Source: Lachnospiraceae bacterium
GTDB taxonomy: Bacteria > Bacillota > Clostridia > Lachnospirales > Lachnospiraceae
NCBI GenBank assembly: GCA_949383255.1
Contig: CASJPF010000041.1
Location: 1 to 32,305 of the forward strand
Direction of reading: 5' to 3'
Length of the DNA: 32,305 nt
A program made the translations under genes and the position numbers. The notes beneath the pieces are model-generated. The model worked only from the letters and a program-made list of their open reading frames with translations, did no database searches and had not been told where the DNA came from. This document shows, piece by piece, positions 1 through 7,214 of the stretch (the first letter of the stretch is position 1; the number at the start of each line of letters is the position of its first letter).

Positions 1-1
1 A

Positions 2-79
2 CTAGCTATTTCAGATGTTGTTGGTCTTATAACTTTTTCTGCCAAATTACTATTTATTGCCCTAAACGACCGTATATGA
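2..79 (+). CDS. Possible 3' end of an upstream phage gene (partial)
   Basis: The frame starting at base 2 is open from the window edge to TGA at 77-79 and encodes 25 mostly hydrophobic residues (LAISDVVGLITFSAKLLF then IALNDRI). It would be the C-terminus of the gene before the lysis cassette. It is too short to name. A second frame is also open to base 117, so the choice of frame is uncertain. Confidence 0.2.
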   Translation, partial: LAISDVVGLITFSAKLLFIALNDRI

Positions 80-150
80 GCATCAAAAGAGAAATTTGGT
101 GTTGATATGCGTTTATTTATGCGCAAAAAAGGAAGAAAGGAGAAAAAGGA

Positions 151-480
151 ATGGATAATCCAGTAACACACAGAGAATTAGAGCAATTTAAGGAGCTGAT
201 GGAGTCGGAAAATGACCGACTCAAGGAAGAAAATGACCGACAGAATCACCGTATTTATAATTTGGAAGAAAGTATTAAGGAGATTTCCAACTTAACAGCA
301 GCTACACAAAAGCTGGCTGATAATATGGAAAACATGTTGAAAGTTCAAGAACAACAAAGTAATCGTTTGGCACAAATTGAAAGTCGGGACGGCGAGAAAT
401 GGCGTAAGGCAATGGCATATATTGGTACTGCCTTACTTGGTGCTGTTCTCGCTATCGTTTTTGCAAAAATTGGATTATAG
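151..480 (+). CDS. XhlA-like phage lysis-associated protein (haemolysin family)
   Basis: This is a 109-residue protein with a long, charged, coiled-coil-prone N-terminal part (about residues 8-80, rich in E, K, Q and N) and one C-terminal membrane segment (about 86-108, AMAYIGTALLGAVLAIVFA). That layout is typical of XhlA/haemolysin-type proteins of Bacillus and Clostridia phages, which associate with the inner membrane and help the holin and endolysin lyse the cell. An AAAGGAG ribosome binding site stands about 10 bases before the ATG. It is the first gene of the cassette, 18 bases before the next. The family call rests on architecture and position rather than a catalytic motif. Confidence 0.65.
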   Translation: MDNPVTHRELEQFKELMESENDRLKEENDRQNHRIYNLEESIKEISNLTAATQKLADNMENMLKVQEQQSNRLAQIESRDGEKWRKAMAYIGTALLGAVLAIVFAKIGL

Positions 481-498
481 GATATAGGAGGCGGGAAA

Positions 499-786
499 GT
501 GAAGAAACAGAAAAGGACGATGGATATTATCCTAATATTTATTGCTGCATTTCTACTTGCCTTTATTGTTATAATGCTAGTTTTATATTACATCACTGGT
601 GCAATTCCAGATACTTTATGCACTTGTGTGTTTACAGTGTGTGGAGGGGAATGCGGTATTATGGGGTGGATTAAGACAACGAAAGAACGACAGAGAGAAC
701 GACAGTATGAACTAGAAGATAGGAAGTATCAAGAAGGCATGGAAAAACAGAATGATAATAGTCTTCAAGAAACCATGTCAGAATAG
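499..786 (+). CDS. Small phage membrane protein of unknown function
   Basis: This 95-residue protein starts at GTG 499 behind GGAGGCGGG. A basic N-terminus (KKQKR) is followed by a membrane segment at about residues 9-33. Next comes a short Cys/Gly-rich stretch (PDTLCTCVFTVCGGECG) and a very hydrophilic, positively and negatively charged C-terminal tail. I do not recognise an enzymatic domain. Its place between an XhlA-like gene and a holin gene suggests a part in lysis or a second holin/antiholin, but this is inference. The next gene starts 9 bases after its stop, so translation is probably coupled. Confidence 0.6.
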   Translation: MKKQKRTMDIILIFIAAFLLAFIVIMLVLYYITGAIPDTLCTCVFTVCGGECGIMGWIKTTKERQRERQYELEDRKYQEGMEKQNDNSLQETMSE

Positions 787-795
787 GAGGAAGTT

Positions 796-1152
796 GTGGA
801 TTTTTTCATTAATAACTGGTATGTGATGGTTGCAGCTATCGTTGTTTTGGCGGGGGGTGGATATAGCGTGTATATCTTTATTAAAAAGCCAAGCACGGAA
901 CAACTGAAGTCTTTGAAGGAATGGACGCTATGGGCTGTAACAAAGGCTGAGAAAGAATTAGGTTCTGGTACTGGCAAACTGAAACTAAGGTATGTTTATG
1001 ATATGTTTATCACAAAGTTTCCTTGGCTTAGAAATGCAGTTAGCTTTGAAATGGTAAGCATGATGGTTGACGATGCTCTTGAAGAAATGAGGACAATGTT
1101 GGAGAGTAATAAGGCTGTCAAGGATTTTGTAAATGGTTTTTCTGAAGAATAG
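796..1152 (+). CDS. Phage holin, LLH family
   Basis: This 118-residue protein starts at GTG 796 with AGGAGG just upstream. It has one N-terminal membrane segment (about residues 8-29, WYVMVAAIVVLAGGGYSVYI) and a soluble helical tail. The tail carries the pattern EWTLWAVTKAEKELGSGTG and KFPWLRNAVSFEMVSMMVDDALEEM, which is characteristic of the LLH/Phage_holin_6_1 family. Holins of this family permeabilise the membrane at the end of the lytic cycle so that the endolysin reaches the wall. The gene sits between the small membrane protein and the amidase, as expected. A weak hairpin follows before the endolysin gene. Confidence 0.8.
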   Translation: MDFFINNWYVMVAAIVVLAGGGYSVYIFIKKPSTEQLKSLKEWTLWAVTKAEKELGSGTGKLKLRYVYDMFITKFPWLRNAVSFEMVSMMVDDALEEMRTMLESNKAVKDFVNGFSEE

Positions 1153-1210
1153 GGGAATAAAAAGGAAAGACAATTCGAGAGTAGATTTGAAATTATCATA
1201 ATGAAACATA

Positions 1211-1247
1211 GTTCAGGGTGGCAATTTGCCACCCTATTTCTTTGAAC
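1211..1247 (+). terminator. Hairpin between holin and endolysin genes
   Basis: A nine-base-pair stem AGGGTGGCA / TGCCACCCT (1215-1223 and 1227-1235) with a three-base loop is followed by ATTTCTTTG. The outer GTTC/GAAC (1211-1214, 1244-1247) can extend it. The T-tract is short, so it may be an attenuator that lowers endolysin expression rather than a full terminator. Confidence 0.5.
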
Positions 1248-1283
1248 AGGATTAGACAGATATAAGAAAGTGAGGAAAAAGAA

Positions 1284-2093
1284 ATGAAATTTACCAATAG
1301 CTCGCTAGTAGTCTATAGAAAAATAAGTCCCAATAAGACTTCAAGGAATCATAAAATTGACACTATTACAATTCACTGTATGGCAGGGAATCTATCTATT
1401 GAAACATGTGGAAATGTATTTGCTTCGTCTTCCAGAAAAGCATCTTCTAATTATGGAATAGGAACAGATGGACGAATTGCGCTGTATGTTGAGGAAAAAG
1501 ACAGGTCATGGGCATCATCGAATGCGAAAAATGACCATAGAGCAGTTACAATTGAAGTTGCAAATGATGGTGGAGTCCCCAATTGGCATGTATCCGATAT
1601 GGCTATAGCAAGCTTGATTGAACTTGTAACAGATATTTGTAAGAGAAATTGTATTAAAAAGTTAGTATGGAGCACAAATAAAACAGATAGAATAAACCAT
1701 TTGCATGGTTGCAATATGACTGTACACAGAGATTTTGCAGCAAAAGCTTGTCCAGGTAACTACCTGTATAATCTACATAATTATATTGCAGAACAAGTGA
1801 ATGAACGACTTGGTGTGAAAACAGCTCCAACAAATGCAGCGATAATACCAGAAAGTAACCCATATAAAGAACCAACAACGAATATAAGGAGAGGAACAAG
1901 AGGAGAAGGTGCAAAATGGGTGCAATGGTGCCTGTGGCGGTTTGGTTTATTGGATAAAGCTGGGATTGATGGTGTTATAGGTCCAAAATCAGAAGCAGCA
2001 ATAAGCGTAGCACAAAAAATGTTGGACCTTAAAGTAGATGGTATTGTAGGTAACAATACACGTCAGACATTTAAACAAACATTTATCAAGTAA
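1284..2093 (+). CDS. N-acetylmuramoyl-L-alanine amidase (phage endolysin)
   Basis: This 269-residue endolysin cuts the amide bond between N-acetylmuramate and L-alanine in peptidoglycan. The N-terminal Amidase_2 domain (about residues 5-175) shows the zinc-binding pattern of the family: a histidine in TITIHCMAGN, the later MTVHRDFAAKACPG with histidine and cysteine, and SNYGIGTDGRIALYVEE after the first histidine. A linker rich in N, P and T leads to a C-terminal peptidoglycan-binding domain (about 200-268: RRGTRGEGAKWVQWCLWRFG, DGVIGPKSEAAI, DGIVGNNTRQTF). There is no signal peptide, in keeping with holin-dependent release. The ATG at 1284 has AAAGTGAGG upstream. It is the last gene of the lysis cassette before a strong terminator. 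Confidence 0.9.
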   Translation: MKFTNSSLVVYRKISPNKTSRNHKIDTITIHCMAGNLSIETCGNVFASSSRKASSNYGIGTDGRIALYVEEKDRSWASSNAKNDHRAVTIEVANDGGVPNWHVSDMAIASLIELVTDICKRNCIKKLVWSTNKTDRINHLHGCNMTVHRDFAAKACPGNYLYNLHNYIAEQVNERLGVKTAPTNAAIIPESNPYKEPTTNIRRGTRGEGAKWVQWCLWRFGLLDKAGIDGVIGPKSEAAISVAQKMLDLKVDGIVGNNTRQTFKQTFIK

Positions 2094-2118
2094 TACCTTT
2101 GGTTTTTATGGAAAGTAT

Positions 2119-2166
2119 AAAGAACTGATACTGGAAATAAGTTGGTGCAGTATCAGTTCTTTTTCG
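2119..2166 (+). terminator. Strong rho-independent terminator after the endolysin
   Basis: A perfect 15-base-pair stem (2119-2133 with 2148-2162, reading AAAGAACTGATACTG and its complement) with a 14-base loop runs into TTTTT. It closes the lysis operon and insulates the cargo gene that follows. Confidence 0.9.
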
Positions 2167-2237
2167 CATTGCAATATCACAAATTGCATTTGTTGGGGGT
2201 GTGTAGTGATTTAATTTGTTACTTTACTCGAAAAGTA

Positions 2238-2266
2238 TATTCAAAAAGTAAAAAAAGTATTATAAT
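2238..2266 (+). promoter_or_regulatory. Probable promoter of the metallophosphoesterase-STAND gene
   Basis: A perfect TATAAT lies at 2261-2266 in an A-rich context, 32 bases before the ATG. The -35 element is poor (TATTCA at 2238-2243, 17-base spacing). Because a strong terminator lies just upstream, the cargo gene needs its own promoter, and this is the best match. Confidence 0.4.
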
Positions 2267-2297
2267 AGATTTATTCTGTAAAATTTTGGAGGAAACT

Positions 2298-5200
2298 ATG
2301 GATATTTTACGATGGATACATTTATCAGATATACATTTTTCGGGTAAAGAGGAATATGCTACTAAACGTATGCGTGATACGATTTTAAAAAAAATAGGGG
2401 AAGTGTCTAAAGGGAAACACGTTGACATGGTCTTTATTACAGGGGATTTGGCATTTCAGGGTGGAGCATATGATTCAAATTTAAAAATATTTATTGAGAC
2501 ATTGATGGAGATGTTAACAATCTCACCAGATGAATTGTTTATGATTCCAGGAAATCATGACTTATGCAGATCTCAAATGAGAACTTTAACAATAGAGGGA
2601 GCAAGGAAAGGTGATTTCAAATTTGAAAAAGATACCATAAAACAGTTACAAAAAGATTTCAAGAAATATAAAACATTTTATAAAAAAATAAAAGGTGAGA
2701 ATGCAGATTATATTTATAAACTAATTAAAAAAGGTAAATATAATGTATTTTTGATGAATACAGCTTTTACGGCAGGAACTGATAATGATGATGGTAATTT
2801 AGTCCTGGAAAAAGAATGTTTTTATGATGAGATTAAGTTATTGAAAGATCAAAAGTGTAGTGTCAATATAGCGATTGGCCATCACCCAATTTCATATTTT
2901 GTTAAGGCGGATCGGCAAAAAATCTGGAATCTTTTTAATGATTGTAATATAGATTTTTACCTTTGTGGACATTTACATAAAAGGGCATATGATTTTGATT
3001 CAAGTGGACAAAGAACTATCCCTGCTTATCAGTGTGGGAGCGGAAAAGTCGATAGTTATGCAACAGTTACTTTTTTTGTAGGAGAACTTGATATAGAAAA
3101 GAAGACTGGTAAATTGGTATCCTATAAGTGGATGCCAAATGAAGAATGCTGGGTTATCGGTGGAATGGATGGAAGAAAAGCTATATCTGGGAAAATAGAT
3201 ATCGTGTTGAAACATCAGTTAGGAAAAACACCAGAGTTTGAGGAAAAAGATGTTGTTAAATTCAATGAACCAGATGTAGGGCGTGATTTATATATTACAA
3301 TGTATCAAGAGCAGGAACGTCAATTTGTAGTGACACACAATGTCAATATCAAACCTGTATCCTATTTTGTGGGGCGTGAAACAGATTTGCAGAACCTGCG
3401 CAATCGAATAGAGGAAGGGCACAAGTCTGTTCTTGTAAGTGGAATGGGAGGGATTGGAAAGACACAGATTTGCAGAAAATTGTTTGAAGAATATTGTGAT
3501 AAACATTCCAGACATGAAAATGTACCATATCAACATATTGGTTATATTGAATACAATGAAGATATGAACAGTAGTTTACAAAACTGTTTACGGTTTAAGA
3601 AGCAGGAAAATCCAGAGTTAAATCAGGAAGCAGCATGGAGAGAATTGGAATACCTAGCATCAGATGGAAAACTTCTTCTGTTTGTCGATAATGTGGATAA
3701 GCAAATAAGCGAAGATTCGGGATGGCAGCGGCTAAAGAATATTCCAGGGACTGTTGTACTGACTTCAAGACAAATTTCATTTAGTGATAAGTTTGAATTA
3801 TATCCAGTCGGATTCCTTAATACAGAACAGTGTATAGAGCTTTTTGAGAGAATTTTGTTTGAAGGAAGTGATGGAAAGACAAGTACAGAAGAAAGACCAG
3901 ATTTAGAGTATATCATTGAAAAACTGGCGGGAAAACATACCATTACTGTTGAACATCTAGCGTATTTGTGCAAATGGAAAGTATTATCTATAAAAAAGTT
4001 GAGAAAAGCGTTAGAAGAAAAAGGATTTCAATTACAATTTCGCAAAAATGGAGAATTGATAAACATTCAAAAAACTTATGAGGTATTGTATGATTTATCC
4101 GAATTGACAGAAGCAGAACAGAATATTTTGGAGGCATTTTCTGTACTTCCATATATTCCATTGGCAGCAGAGGTTTGCGATGAATGGATGCTTGCGGATG
4201 CAGGAGTCAGTGAAGAAGATTATATTTTCATGGGATTATATCAAAAAGGATGGTTACAATTTGATATCGTTCAGGCAAATTATGCCCTGCACCCAGTGTT
4301 TGCACAATTTATTTATGAAAAATGCAAACCCAAGGCAGAGAATCATTTCGGATTGATTGAAGCATGTCGACAATATCTGAAAATACCAGAAAGTGGTTCT
4401 GCTATAAATAATCAAAAATTTGTTCTGTTTGCAGAAAATATTTCTGTAAAGCTAATTAGAGAAAATAACGAAGAACAGGCAAACTTTATATCTGATATTG
4501 CTTATTTGATGTATTATATAGCAGAATACAAGAAAGCAGAGGAATTGTATAAGAAGGCATTAGAGATAAGTGAACAGATACTGGGAGAGGAGCATCCATC
4601 TACAGCGACAAGCTATAATAATCTGGCAGGAGTATATGCTAGTCAGGGAGAATACAAGAAAGCGGAGGAACTGTATAAAAAGGCATTAGGGATAAGAGAA
4701 CGGATATTGGGAGAGGAGCATTTACCTACAGCCACAAGCTATAATAATCTAGCAGGGGTATATGCTAGTCAGGGGGAATATAGGAAAGCGGAGGAATTGT
4801 ATAAAAAGGCATTAGAGATAAGGGAATGGTTACTAGGAAAGGAGCATCCATCTACAGCGACAAGCTATAATAATCTGGCAGGGGTATATGCTAGTCGAGG
4901 GGAATACAAGAAAGCGGAGGAACTGTATAAAAAGGCATTAGAGATAAGCAAACGTCTACTGGGAGATAAGCATCCATCTACAGCCATAAGCTATAGTAAT
5001 TTGGCGGGGGTATATGCTAGTCAGGGGGAATACAAGAAAGCGGAGAAATTGTATAAAAAGGCATTAGAGATAAGCAAACGTCTACTAGGAGAGGAGCATC
5101 CAGATACAGCGACAAGCTATAATAATCTGGCAGGGGTATATGCTAGTCAAGGGGAATACAAAAAAGCGGAGGAACTGTATAAAAAGGCATTAGAGATAAG

Positions 5201-6335
5201 AGAACGGCTATTGGGAGAGAAGCATCCAGATACAGCCACAAACTATAATAATCTGGCAGGGGTATATGCTAGTCAGGGGGAATACAAGAAAGCGGAGGAA
5301 CTATATAAAAAGGCATTAGAGATAAGGGAACGGGTACTGGGAGAGGAGCATCCAGATACAGCGGCAAGTTATAATAATCTGGCAGGGGTATATGCTAGTC
5401 AGGGGGAATACAAGAAAGCAGAGGAACTGTACAAAAAGGCATTAGAGATAAGCAAATGGGTACTGGGAGAGGAGCATCCAGATACAGCGACAAGCTATAA
5501 TAATCTAGCATGGGTATATGATAGTCAGGGGGAATACAAGAAAGCGGAGGAACTGTATAAAAAGGCATTAGAGATAAGGGAACGGGTACTGGGGGAGGAG
5601 CATCCAGATACAGCGGCAAGTTATAATAATCTGGCAGGGGTATATGCTAGTCAGGGGGAATACAAGAAAGCAGAGGAACTGTATAAAAAGGCATTAGAGA
5701 TAAGCAAACGGCTATTGGGAGAGGAGCATCCATCTACAGCGACAAGCTATAATAATCTGGCAGGGGTATATGATAGTCAAGGGGAATACAAGAAAGCAGA
5801 GGAACTGTATAAAAAGGCATTAGAGATAAGAGAACGGCTATTGGGAGAGGAGCATCCATCTACAGCGACAAGCTATAATAATCTAGCAGGGGTATATGAT
5901 AGTCAGGGGGAATACAAAAAAGCGGAGGAATTGTATAAAAAGGCATTAGAGATAAGAGAACAGATACTGGGAGAGGAGCATCCATCTACAGCGACAAGCT
6001 ATAATAATCTGGCAGGAGTATATGATAGTCAGGGAGAATACAAGAAAGCGGAGGAACTATATAAAAAGGCATTAGAGATAAGGGAACGGGTACTGGGGGA
6101 GGAGCATCCATCTACAGCGACAAGCTATAATAATCTGGCAGGGGTATATGCTAGTCAGGGGGAATACAAGAAAGCATTAAGATATTACCAAAAATCATAT
6201 AATATTCTTTTATTGAAACTTGGCCAAAATCATCCATCTACGCAGCGAGTTTATGAAAATATGAAATTGGAATATTTTGAATGGAATCCAGAAGGTGACT
6301 TTGGACAGTGGCTTGAAGAAAATATAAAACGATAA
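2298..6335 (+). CDS. Metallophosphoesterase-STAND NTPase (NB-ARC type)-TPR protein
   Basis: This is a 1345-residue, three-part protein. Residues 1-310 form a calcineurin-like metallophosphoesterase with D11 and H13 (LSDIHFSG), D50 (ITGDLAF), N86 and H87 (PGNHDL), H195 (IGHHPIS) and H225/H227 (CGHLHKR). Residues 355-680 form a STAND/NB-ARC ATPase with Walker A GMGGIGKT (382-389), Walker B LLLFVDN (D464), a sensor-like TVVLTSR (R491) and an LHP motif near 665. Residues 743-1330 are TPRs: 13 near-identical 42-residue units and one diverged unit. The start at 2298 is chosen for its TTGGAGG site; the frame is open from 2142, but that part overlaps a terminator. The architecture matches STAND proteins proposed to sense invaders through repeats and fire an N-terminal effector. 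A phosphodiesterase or nuclease effector in phage defence is inference. The gene is monocistronic, between endolysin and the prophage end. Confidence 0.85.
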   Translation: MDILRWIHLSDIHFSGKEEYATKRMRDTILKKIGEVSKGKHVDMVFITGDLAFQGGAYDSNLKIFIETLMEMLTISPDELFMIPGNHDLCRSQMRTLTIEGARKGDFKFEKDTIKQLQKDFKKYKTFYKKIKGENADYIYKLIKKGKYNVFLMNTAFTAGTDNDDGNLVLEKECFYDEIKLLKDQKCSVNIAIGHHPISYFVKADRQKIWNLFNDCNIDFYLCGHLHKRAYDFDSSGQRTIPAYQCGSGKVDSYATVTFFVGELDIEKKTGKLVSYKWMPNEECWVIGGMDGRKAISGKIDIVLKHQLGKTPEFEEKDVVKFNEPDVGRDLYITMYQEQERQFVVTHNVNIKPVSYFVGRETDLQNLRNRIEEGHKSVLVSGMGGIGKTQICRKLFEEYCDKHSRHENVPYQHIGYIEYNEDMNSSLQNCLRFKKQENPELNQEAAWRELEYLASDGKLLLFVDNVDKQISEDSGWQRLKNIPGTVVLTSRQISFSDKFELYPVGFLNTEQCIELFERILFEGSDGKTSTEERPDLEYIIEKLAGKHTITVEHLAYLCKWKVLSIKKLRKALEEKGFQLQFRKNGELINIQKTYEVLYDLSELTEAEQNILEAFSVLPYIPLAAEVCDEWMLADAGVSEEDYIFMGLYQKGWLQFDIVQANYALHPVFAQFIYEKCKPKAENHFGLIEACRQYLKIPESGSAINNQKFVLFAENISVKLIRENNEEQANFISDIAYLMYYIAEYKKAEELYKKALEISEQILGEEHPSTATSYNNLAGVYASQGEYKKAEELYKKALGIRERILGEEHLPTATSYNNLAGVYASQGEYRKAEELYKKALEIREWLLGKEHPSTATSYNNLAGVYASRGEYKKAEELYKKALEISKRLLGDKHPSTAISYSNLAGVYASQGEYKKAEKLYKKALEISKRLLGEEHPDTATSYNNLAGVYASQGEYKKAEELYKKALEIRERLLGEKHPDTATNYNNLAGVYASQGEYKKAEELYKKALEIRERVLGEEHPDTAASYNNLAGVYASQGEYKKAEELYKKALEISKWVLGEEHPDTATSYNNLAWVYDSQGEYKKAEELYKKALEIRERVLGEEHPDTAASYNNLAGVYASQGEYKKAEELYKKALEISKRLLGEEHPSTATSYNNLAGVYDSQGEYKKAEELYKKALEIRERLLGEEHPSTATSYNNLAGVYDSQGEYKKAEELYKKALEIREQILGEEHPSTATSYNNLAGVYDSQGEYKKAEELYKKALEIRERVLGEEHPSTATSYNNLAGVYASQGEYKKALRYYQKSYNILLLKLGQNHPSTQRVYENMKLEYFEWNPEGDFGQWLEENIKR
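4524..6161 (+). repeat. 13-copy, 126-bp tandem coding repeat (TPR minisatellite)
   Basis: Thirteen consecutive 126-bp units each begin GAATACAA(G/A)AAAGCGGAGG or a close variant and encode a 42-residue TPR unit of the type EYKKAEELYKKALEI...LGEEHPSTATSYNNLAGVYASQG. A fourteenth, diverged unit starts at 6162. Differences concentrate at a few codons: the residues after ALEI (SK/RE, then R/W/Q, then L/V/I), the S/D before T in HP(S/D)T, and A/D before SQG. Such near-identity at DNA level points to recent expansion or gene conversion, and copy number may vary between strains or be mis-assembled. Confidence 0.95.
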
Positions 6336-6361
6336 TTAAAAGAGAATATATTCTATTTAAT

Positions 6362-6814
6362 ATTCTGGTCGGCACGCCAATCATTGCGGTTGAGTCAGGC
6401 TATGTGGAGGCGCTTGGCTGGAATCGTTATGGCGGCTGGCGCATTGGTATCCGCAGTTTTGATAAGAAACGATATTATTACTATGCGCACTTGCGCCAAA
6501 ACAGACCTTACGCCGAAGGGTTAAAGGAAGGGGACTATGTCACAGCGGGAGATGTGATTGGCTATATGGGGCATACTGGTTACAGCGACAAGGAGAATGT
6601 GAACAATATCAAGGCGGTGCATTTGCATGTTGGTTTGCAGTTGATTTTTGACGAGTCGCAAAAAGATGGAAATAACGAAATCTGGGTAGATTTTTACCAG
6701 TTGGCAGGATTTTTGAGTGCCAATAGATGTGAGGTGGAGCGAGATGATGCCACGAAGGAGTGGGACAGAAAGTATGCCATGAAAGACCCAGCCATACCGA
6801 AGGATACAAAATAG
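6362..6814 (+). pseudogene. 5'-truncated M23 (LytM-type) peptidase, disrupted at the prophage end
   Basis: From about 6362 the reading frame encodes the C-terminal half of an M23 peptidoglycan endopeptidase: GTPIIAVESGYVEALGW, a YYYYAHL motif with its histidine, GDVIGYMGHTGYS, and the HLHVG motif of the HxH zinc site. The N-terminal half, with its signal peptide and the HxxxD zinc ligands that should lie just before GTPI, is absent. The preceding 26 bases are the end of the STAND gene's transcription unit. A GTG at 6404 could start a 136-residue ORF but has no ribosome binding site and would leave a dead enzyme. The simplest reading is that the prophage integrated in this gene and its 5' part lies at the other prophage end, outside the window. 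Confidence 0.8.
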
Positions 6815-6917
6815 ACAAAAATAAAAAAAATGGAAACAGTGCACAATATTGGCAGAGATAATTTTTTTATAACGCGAAATTAGGAAGTTAAAAATCAATA
6901 ATTTTTACAGATAAAAT

Positions 6918-6935
6918 TCGTTAATATTGTAACAA
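6918..6935. promoter_or_regulatory. Candidate Rex operator upstream of the butyrate operon
   Basis: TCGTTAATATTGTAACAA matches the Rex consensus TTGTTAA-N4-TTAACAA at 12 of its 14 defined positions. Rex is an NADH/NAD+-sensing repressor known to control butyrate genes in several Clostridia. The site lies 20 bases upstream of the -35 of the first thl promoter. The site itself is seen in the sequence; control by Rex is inferred. Confidence 0.55.
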
Positions 6936-6954
6936 ATTACAAAAGATAAATAGA

Positions 6955-6983
6955 TTGCTTTTTTTTTAACAATGTGATAAAAT
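6955..6983 (+). promoter_or_regulatory. Promoter P1 of the butyrate operon
   Basis: TTGCTT (6955-6960) and TAAAAT (6978-6983) are separated by 17 bases. A TTAACAA half-site falls in the spacer (6966-6972), which would fit Rex-type repression. It would give a leader of about 225 bases before thl. Confidence 0.5.
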
Positions 6984-7096
6984 AAGCACAATGATTGTGA
7001 TAACTGCAATAAGCGGACAAATGTTAAATACTGCACAAAGAGTTTGTACATAGATGGAATGTGTCAGGCAAATCTGCAATATTTTTTTGTGCCTTT

Positions 7097-7126
7097 TTGA
7101 AGTTTTTTTGTTCGTTGTGATAAAAT
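7097..7126 (+). promoter_or_regulatory. Promoter P2 of the butyrate operon
   Basis: TTGAAG (7097-7102) and TAAAAT (7121-7126) have 18-base spacing. The -10 region repeats the GTGATAAAAT string found at P1. A start near 7133 would give a leader of about 80 bases. Apart from these promoters and the Rex site, I see nothing gene-like in 6815-7214. Confidence 0.5.
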
Positions 7127-7214
7127 GGCAGTCACAGTCACACGGAAACAAATGGGCTGGTGTGAAGCTGCAGACAGCTCATTGAGGGAATTTTTTTAGA
7201 TGGAGGAAAAGATA

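Larger units (their letters stand above)
1..6361 (+). mobile_element. Right arm of a prophage: lysis cassette plus cargo gene
   Basis: Four consecutive phage-type genes (XhlA-like, small membrane protein, LLH holin, amidase endolysin) lie in one orientation with tight spacing and end at a strong terminator near 2164. One large STAND-type gene follows, and then a cell-wall peptidase gene that lacks its 5' half. In temperate phages of Firmicutes the lysis genes usually lie next to the right attachment site, with any lysogenic-conversion gene between endolysin and attR, and this layout fits. The left boundary, integrase and structural genes are outside the window. The right boundary is placed at about 6361, where M23 homology starts abruptly. 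No attachment core could be identified because only one end is visible. Confidence 0.7.

Noticed and set aside
2142..2297. N-terminal extension of 52 residues on the STAND protein
   Set aside because: It would overlap the endolysin terminator and the TATAAT at 2261; TTGGAGG stands just before ATG 2298, where the phosphoesterase domain begins.
4524..6161. CRISPR-like array
   Set aside because: The 126-bp units are contiguous, in frame and coding; there are no spacers or cas genes.
6404..6814. Complete 136-residue peptidase gene starting at GTG 6404
   Set aside because: No ribosome binding site; homology to M23 extends upstream of the GTG and the HxxxD zinc ligands are missing, so it is a truncated gene.
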